Below, in pieces: positions 12,201 to 21,200 of a DNA stretch of 27,141 bases. The DNA comes from Mnemiopsis leidyi (Eukaryota; Ctenophora; Tentaculata; Lobata; Bolinopsidae): the NCBI GenBank assembly GCA_000226015.1, contig JH154466.1:1-27141 (forward strand), given 5' to 3'. How positions within the stretch are numbered: the first letter of the stretch is position 1; the number at the start of each line of letters is the position of its first letter. Both the position numbers and the translations under genes were made by a program. The notes under the pieces are model-generated. The model was not told the DNA's origin and searched no databases. It worked only from the letters and a program-made list of their open reading frames with translations.

Positions 12201-15200
12201 CAGTTTTTCAGTCGTGAGCTAGAGCATCGTGTAAGATTAGAGCCTGTCGAATTGATGAAGTATAAGAAGAGACGTAACAGAAATACCCACAGGAGAAGGA
12301 CAAAGAATGCTAACTATAGAAGGAACCGGAGGAAAAGACGTAAAGAAGAAAGGCTTGCTAAAGTGCAAAATATCAAGGACAACAAGCTGGTCATTAATCT
12401 TTCATCAATACCGGAACTAGACCCCAAGATCTATCTATACTTAGCTAAAGGTTTAAACTTTGTAGAAGCCGCAAAGGGTAACAAGGAGGACCTATTGTTT
12501 GACACACAGGATTTTATCCGGAAACTAGCCTGGCGGATGTTCTTCAAGTCGTCAGGAAGAGACGACCAACCAACAGATGAGATAGATCTTCATGCCCACA
12601 TGAAACCGAAAGGTATCAGCCACCCGGATTTCAGCCATCCAATCCTAGATCAAGTGAAGACTAAGCTGCTTGGTTGGGTCTCTAACGTCGAACTCACAAC
12701 ACCACACAATAACCTTAACGTCCAAGAACTTCAGGGTAAAAGCTGTTACTGGACCTCATCAATAAGGAGAAGGTGTTCATAACCAAGGCAGACAAGGGCG
12801 GAGGCAACTCTTGTGTTTGATTTCCAGAAACTTGTGGATATTATTACAGCAGAGGTTTCTGACACACAGAATTACACTAAACTAAACCAATCAGTGGAAA
12901 AGAGATGGAAGAAACCAGAAAGAAGATTGTGTCAACAGTATTAGCCCATGAAGCAGNNNNNNNNNNTTACTTGATTGGTTGATTAGGGGATTTTTTATAA
13001 CGCTTAGGAATGTTGAGTTAGGAGCCTTGGTAGTTCTTCCATTTTTTTTGAGAAGCTTGTTGTAATTTGCGTTGTTTCCTAATTGATTTTTGGAGATAGG
13101 TTTTACCTTAGGCCTTTCCTTATAATTCTTTTGTTGTTTATGGTACCTTTCGTTAGTAACACTTTGTCACAGTCTTGTTAAACATGTTGTTTTTAATTAC
13201 TAACCAATGTATTCTATTAGGCTAGTGATGTGAATTTAACACGAAGGTTCCACCTAATCCCTGGCGTTTTACTTGAGTAACAAATCCACAAACATTCTAT
13301 GACTCCCCCTTCCGTTACTCAGTGAAACGCCCGGACCAACATCCCACTCGCAAGGACGCAGGAGATTTCTTTCCAGCAAATGTGTTTAAAAAGTGTAACC
13401 CACTCACCACCCAACGCTGTTTTGAAAGTTTTCTTAATTACCGTATGGATCCTGATGTTAACGCAGTGGAAACGTTGGTTAGTTCCAACAACAAACATAA
13501 GACCCGACAATTGCAACTTCACCTTCTTAACTTGGTGAACAGTGACTACGAAATTTTTGAGGGTTATTTTTTCAATAAATTTTTCATTAAATTTTACTTT
13601 GTCATTTGTTTATTGTTTACTTGATTGTTTGATGAGGGGATTTTTTATAACGCTTAGGAATGTTGAGTTAGGAGCCTTGGTAGTTCTTCCTATTTTTTTG
13701 AGAAGCTTGTTGTAATTTGCGTTGATTCCTAATTGATTTTTGGAGATAGGTTTTACCTTAGGCCTTTCCTTATAAATCTTTTGTTGTTTAGGGTACCTTT
13801 CGTTAGTAACACTTTGTCACAGTCTTGTTAGACATGTTGTTTTTAATTACTAACCAATGTATTCTATTAGGCTAGTGATGTGAATTTAACACGAAGGTTC
13901 CACCTAATCCCTGGCGTTTTACTTGAGTAACAAATCCACTAACATAGATACTTGACAAAAACCTTCTTTTTGATAGGAAAGACCCCAGACTGTTGGACAA
14001 CGGTCAATAGAGAGAAGTGTCTAACTACACTCATCATAAACTGCGTTGTATCTGTTCTGAGTTGTTTAGTTGCAGTAGCCACAAACAGTCTGAAACATAA
14101 GAAAATAATTTTAAAGAGGCTTAAACACCAATAAAATGTTAGTTGTACAGCGGTTAATTACATTTCTATGAACGATATTTATCATTTAGTAGTTTAATAG
14201 AAAAATGTTTATGAGAAAAACGGTCGATAAGAAAATGAGTTGTCCAGGATTCATTGGTTTTTGAAAAATGTCCAGGATTTATGTTACCCCATCAGTGCAG
14301 TTTTGAAGGCAGTCCGAGTGGGCTCGTCAGAACAGACAAAACTGTTCTTTGATGTGACTTGTGGATGGGAAGCTTGCGACTGAAAATATTTTAAATGTTT
14401 GGAGGAAATTTATCGACAAAGTTGTTAATCAATCAAATCTGAAATTATTTAATTCAGAAAAACCAATAAATATAGATTTAGAATAGAGCGATTATAGAAA
14501 CGAAGCAAGAAATATGATAATCTCACACCTGTTTACGACTAATAGTAGCTAAAAGTTTCTGTATCTGTAAAGTGGTGTCACTAAGGTTGATCATGGATAT
14601 GATGTAACTCTGACACACATGTAGGCTGTGCTGCATGTAGAACAGATCCTTGTTTGGTGATTTCAGGATGTGGAGAGCGTGGTCTAAAACCTGAAGGCAT
14701 TTTTGGGGATTTGGGATTTGGGATAAAGGAAGATTTGGGATAAAGGAAGATTTGGGATAAAGGAAGATTTGGGATAAAGGAAGATTTGGGATAAAGGAAG
14801 ATTTGGGATAAAGGAAGATGTTGCCCTGCACTCATTCGCCCATTCGACTAACCCATCAAGTATAGAATCAAACCAACCAATCACAAAAGTATAAAATCTA
14901 ACAAGCCAATCAAAAGAAATTAAAGGATCTAATAAGCAAATCAAAATAAAGTATAGAATGTAACCAACCATTCTCAAAAGTATGAAATCTAACAGGCTAA
15001 TAAAAATAAAGTGTAGAACCTTATAAACCAATAAAAAAAGTGTATAACTCTAACCAGCCAATAGAATAACAGGAACTTTACCTTCTGTATGGGAAGTTTG
15101 ACCGGGTAGTGACAGTTAGGGAACCACACCAGAACGCTCGCATCAGTGGCGTCAGGATGCACGTACTCCAACTTGGGGGCGTCTTGTAGTGTCTTCCTGT

Positions 15201-18200
15201 TCCTAGCGCCACACTTACCTGCCATGCAAGTTATTGTGTTGAATTGTGTGTAAGTAAGTGTGTATAGTGTGTACTGTGTAAGTTACTGTGTACTGTGTGT
15301 AAGTTAGTGTGTATTGTGTGTAAGTTAGTGTGTATTGTGTGTAAGTAAGTATTATTATGTGTAAGTAAGTATTATTATATATGTACTGTGTGTAAGTTAC
15401 TGTGTATTATGTGTAGTAAGTTAGTGTGTAATGTCTGTAAGTGACTGTGTGTATTGTGTGTAAGTTACTTTGTAATGTGTGTAAGTTTGTGTGTACTGTG
15501 TGTAGGTTGGTTTGTGTCAGTTCTGACATACTTTTTTTGCTAGAGCTGGAGATTTTGAAATTACCAGAACTTGAAAAACTAAAATTCTAGTTCCAACAAA
15601 GAAAAGTTTTCTAACTTTTAAAAGCTTCAGTATGAATTCCGAGAACTTTTTATGAATATCACAATATAACAAAATCTTGTGTTTGAACAAGGGTTACCCA
15701 CCAAGAACTCTAAAGGCTGTCTTGGCGTTATTGTCATTCTCACTCGAGTTTTGTAATGTTTGCCACAACGACTGTATCAACTCGGCTCTCACTGGCTGTT
15801 GGGTAAGTTTCTCTTGTACATCAATTAAGTGTAAACTTGTTCTTATGATACTTTTAATAGATATCACACAATAAAAGGCACCTCAAACACTTGAACCACC
15901 TGATCCAGTTTAATAAAAGCTTTTTGAACGTGTTTATTCTAATTAATGCCCTTTACCTCGATTTTATCGTAGAAGAAGTTAGGCTGCAGATTGTCAATAC
16001 ACAGCTCCAACGTCCGTAGTCCTTGAGCGATTAATGTATTCGATCCTGCACCTCAAGGGTAAAAACTATCAGAAAGTAACCAAGTTGCAACACAGTCTCA
16101 GTTTAAGTGCTTAATTCTACTTTTCATAGTCTAGAAAATTAAGAAAATAAGTGACGTCATAGACTGCTCAGTTAAGGATGCAAAATTTTGAACTTAGATC
16201 ACCACAATTAAGTTTGAACATTAAACAGACCAGAATCTTTATATGGCACAGAAAAACTTATTCTATCTAAATCAGCTCGGGTGTCTTAGGACAAAAAGAA
16301 GACTGCTGAGAGCAAGGTTTTACCATTTAGAGCAGATACGAGAGGGTCCATCAAGGCAGGCAAGTATGGTAGCAGGTTGCTCAGTCTGACCGGCACCTGT
16401 ATTAAAATAAGGTATAACTTGTTCAGTGGAATATCAAATCTAAATATAATATTCAACGGAAAGGTTTGTATAGTGTTTATTTCTCGGCTAGAATCATAGA
16501 GATTTGGCCCGAATTCGCCTAAAAACTCCAAGAAATCTGATTATATTCCACCCTTACAATAAACTCCTGAAACAAAAACGATAATCTACAAAAAACATGA
16601 CAATTCTGATCCGGGAGACTGACTTACCGTCAAACAGAGCTCAATGAATATGTCCTTCATCTGCTGCTTATGTACTCCACTCTGTAGTCTGTTTAGACTC
16701 TGCAGTAGACTGGGTAGGAGGGGGAGGAACTCGCTGTACATCTCGTCGTACTTCGTGCTCGTACTCCCTGAAGTGTTTATTGATAACTTTATAACTTATC
16801 ATATAAGTAAACACACAAGAGTAAGATCCAGTCTTTAGAAAGTTGAAATCTACATGGTTAAACGTCTTTTTCAGGGATCAATGTCGCAACGACCTCAATT
16901 TAATAGGAAACAAGGTAAATTTTCAAGTATAACGCTATTAAAGAGTAGAATAAAATGTATTCGTGACAGATGTATGTTTTTCATGTAGTAGGTACAGTTC
17001 AGGTATTGGGTACAGATAGTAGGTAAAGTGTACTCACAATTCCACAAATAAACACAATACTTTTAGTTCTCACCGATAGCTCTAAAGAGAAGACGCAGTA
17101 AAGTAAAGTAAGGAGCAGGATCTTTAGCAGTCTGAGCCAGTACCATGCTCTGGTTAACTATCCTCTGGAGATGAGGTTTCAGGATACCGTCCGCTTCTAC
17201 GTCATCTCGGTCTCCGCCTGTATTCGGTATTTAAAGTGTTTTTCTTCCACGCTTTACAGCTTTTTTTATAATGATAAAACCTAAAATCTGAAAATTCTTA
17301 GAAAATTGGAGCTAAACGGAAATAAGTGATTCGAAAAGCATAAAGTAAAATCGTGTGATATCACATTTATTGAAACGCATTCATAACCGCGACGTAGGAA
17401 CTTACCCTGATTTTGAACAGATCCAAACAGCAGTTTAAAAAGTCGAGTATAAAGAACGGGCCTATCGTTAGTGTCACTTTCTCCCAGCCCCATATCCTCT
17501 AGCTTGTTTACTAGGTACTTGGCAAGTTGACAAGCGAAGATAGCTGAACAGGGTGAGTTGTGCATCATGTCCCTCGATACTGAAACGCAAGGATTTGTTT
17601 TATAGTTTAATGAATGCATCATGCTGTCCCTCGATACTGAAACACAAGGATATGTTTTATAGTTTACTGGGTGCATCATGCTGTCTCTCGATTCTGAAAC
17701 TGTTAACACGCTGGATTCGAATAGAGCGGCAAAAATAACAAAGGAATTTCAAATATGGCATGCTTGATATGTTTCTTGGTTGGACTGGGGGTGAAGTACG
17801 TCCCATTTTTAAACATGTCCTAAATGAGACTGCAAAATTATTGCAAAATTAGTGTTTTATTGCACTAACATAGGAAAATAGTTTTTTGATCATGTGTCAC
17901 ACAATCTTCATACAACGACGAAAACATAACTTTTGCACCTTTGCAGTGAACGTGTGCTATGAGGAACAAAAATGATATCTTAATAGGTGTCTAACCCATG
18001 AAGTAGTGTGGAATCATAGTTAGGGAGTGGTTTTCCTGGATACTGTCTATAAGGTAGTCCATGTTTGTCTCAAACACCTGCAGATTTATTGGGAGTATAA
18101 TCTAGAAAAAACTCACTCAAAACGCGGACAACAAGATACAAGGCTCAAAATTCGGCACATTTACAGGTTTATTCATCTTTAAAAGAGTGGGTACATTTGT

Positions 18201-21200
18201 AAGTCAAACGCCGCCTTGAACAAGATCTGAACAAGAACCAAGAACTACATGATCTCTGTACCTCTCTAAAGGTATTCCTGCTGGAATAGACGAAGACACT
18301 GGCAAAGTGCTCCACTATATCCTTCTCCTCTTTAGACCGGATCTGACTGTTTATAGCTGCACGTACGTATGTCACTCGGTTCGGTGGGGGTCCAACCTGA
18401 GTGGGCGGGTAAAGTGATATCTATCTAACAAAAATATACCGATTTCAGTGAAGTAATTGGTTATTGGGTGGTGGATATTCTAATAACTTGATAGTTGTTA
18501 GTTTCCGAAAGTTTTCTACGTTCTACTGAAGTGAAGTGGAGTCATTTTGCCAAGTAAAACAGTCGAAAACGTTTTGATAAAATTTTACAGCAAAATGCAA
18601 TTAAAAAAAAGAAGCTAAATAATGAAATAAAAAATAATAGTTTGTACAAGTTGCAACAATGGAACTTACCTGTATTCTGTAGATGTTGAGACACTTCAGC
18701 CCGAATTTGAGGAGTCTGATGAAGAGGTAGGTCTCCCCCGGCTGAAACTTCTGCTGGTTCTGTGTTGGAGGGTGTTTGTAGGAGCCTACTGTCCACGTGA
18801 TCGTCTTAACTCCACACACTGGGAGGATAACGTGCTTAGCAGCTGTGAGCTGTTGTCATGGTAACTCTTAGTTTAGTTAGTTAATTGTAATGGTTACTTT
18901 TAGCTTAGTTGGTTGGTTGTCAAGGTAACTATCAGCTTAGTTAGTTAGTTGTCAAGGTAACTTTTAGTTTAATTAGTTAGTTGTCATGGTGACGTTAGTT
19001 GTGTATCGCCTAGATATAACATATTATATAGGTTGAATAAGCTGTGGCCTATGTGATTAACTGCTACTAGGATTTAGAATGTACTACAAAAAGTAAATAT
19101 GATTTTGGACTAGTATATAAGTTTACAGACTTTCTACCAAATCAGCAATTGTTACAGTAAGGCTGCCTTGTCCCTACTAACCTAAAGTCTTTACAAGGAC
19201 TCTACAATCAGCTACCGCCACGGCAAGGCTGCTTTGTCCTTTCTTGCTAGAAGAAGATGACATCGCTGCTTCGTTCAGAGCCTCCTGAATTGATGATTGA
19301 GATCTGTATTAGCGCAAATAGTATTCCATAAAAGTTCAGTTCTATTTAGCACTTAGAAAGTTTTAATACTTTCAACAACTACCACCGACCATTTATGTTC
19401 CTGGATACAACCACGGTGTCTTTATTGACAAAGCGCATAACACCGATTACACCAATTTTGCAGTTTACTCCAAGCACCATTAATAAAGTTGGGGTCTTGC
19501 CGGGCCGAGTCAGAGTGACAGCGCCTCCCTGGCAACTCTATCTACTCACCGCTTCAGGAGGAAAGGAGGTAGGAATCTCTGTCCCTACTTGTTTAGCGCA
19601 TCTAGCAAATAGCTTAGGAAGCTGGTGTTTGGCTATCATCTGAAACTTCTGTACAAACACCTGCAATAGAGATAGGTGGATTCTTTCAAAGACTAACCTT
19701 CAACTATCACAACACTACAAATGCAAAGACAACAAATTTAGTGAGGTTTCTTTGTGATAGATATATGATTAACTTCCAAAGCCTTCCAGTCTCCTAAACA
19801 CAAGGAAATATTCTACAAAGCCCACCTCCAGCATCCTCATCATGAGCTCTCTGCCTGTGTACGCGGTCTCCTTCTCACTCTTCTTGTTGATGAAGTCCAC
19901 TATGTTGATGAGGATCTTGCATGCCATGTTCTGCATGCTAGGGGTCAGGTCGCTGTCGTGTACGTTCTTGCTGAACAGGTTGACGATCCCAGCAAGCTGC
20001 TTCAACGACAACTTGTCTCGTACCTGGCAGGGTAAACATGTCGTTGAAACAAATTTCTTTTAAACAATTTCAATTTTTTCGAATCATATTAAAACTACAA
20101 TATGCACACAAACGTCCACACAAACAGAAATAAATGCTTATCAGAAAACTGAAAAATTTAAATTGCCAACTGTTTTAAATAGGTAACCAGAGTACAGTTA
20201 TAGTGTTATAATAAGTCGCAAATCTTTGGTTGATGGTTTTGCGATGGGCAACAATAAAAGCTTATCTGTACACTAATATTAGAAAAAACCTGATGTATGA
20301 GATCAGCGAGGGTACTGTAGGCTAGACTCCTACTTCCCTCCTTGTTTGTCCACCCGGTCCCGATAAGCACGCTCTCGTCCAGCAGGTCGTCCATGAAGCT
20401 GACCATCCGGTACCGGAAACTTTGTGTTTCCGGCTGATTGGCGGATACTAAATGTCGACATGCCACTATCACCTGAGAAACACGTGTCATTTGCCAACAC
20501 AAATACAATCAATGAAAAATTAACATTGAGGCATTGTTTCGGTCATGCAAGCGATCCAGTTTCCCTTTAAAGAGAATCAAGAAATAGGAAATGTTTCACC
20601 TCCCGCCTGAGATGAGGTGCCTCGGCCGGGCAGAACTTGAAGCAAGCGATCAGTCCTTTTATGAAGTTGACACTGTCGTTCTCTATTATCTCGTGGTAAG
20701 GTCGGTGTTTTATCATGAAGGCGAGGAAGCTTATCGTCTTTATCTGTACCGTTATGAAGTCAACGAACGCTTCTTGCACGAAGTTGTCGCTGTTCCTGTA
20801 GATATAAAATATGTTAGATTACATTAAATGGTAAAAGGCAAATTAATTAAATGGTAAAATTAATTGGTAAATCAATTTCCGATAATATAAAAAATAGAAG
20901 GTTTGACTGTTCCGAAGACAGAAAACTTGTATGAAAGAAATACAAGCTAAATAAAACAACTAGTTAACTCGAAAAATCTCACTTGATAGCGATCTCTGGG
21001 TGCAGGGTAAGAGTACTGTTGATCATTATGTGGATCAGCTTTGACACATCTTCCTCTATCTTAGTTTGGTATGCTTGGTAGAAGATCACCACTTGCAGCG
21101 GCAGATCAGACAGCACTTTTAGCGATTGTGTTGCCTGGGGAGGGGATGGTTTGCAGTGCTGGTCTTGACGCAGGGTTTTATAAAACACATGATTTATGAC

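Larger units (their letters stand above)
11814..13944 (+). mobile_element. Tandem, rearranged Penelope-like retroelement
   Basis: The order is: a 5'-truncated copy with a broken reverse-transcriptase region; the 10-N gap; a repeat of about 330 bp (12967-13295); the true 5' end of a second copy (about 13296-13552), internally deleted; then the same repeat again (13618-13944). Flanking 12-bp direct repeats mark the insertion. Tandem partial copies with pseudo-LTR-like repeats are typical of Penelope-like elements. It lies antisense to TRRAP in intron 25, 6 nt from the exon 25 donor. Confidence 0.8.

Noticed and set aside
14523..15031. Repetitive minus-strand peptides (FIPNLPLSQIFLYPKS type)
   Set aside because: They are translations of the 17-bp minisatellite in intron 22; only 14529-14690 is exon.
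17281..17405. Extension of the exon 16 frame into KFLRRGYECVSI
   Set aside because: The GTAAGT donor at 17405 and the phase-1 join to exon 17 restore the TRRAP alignment.
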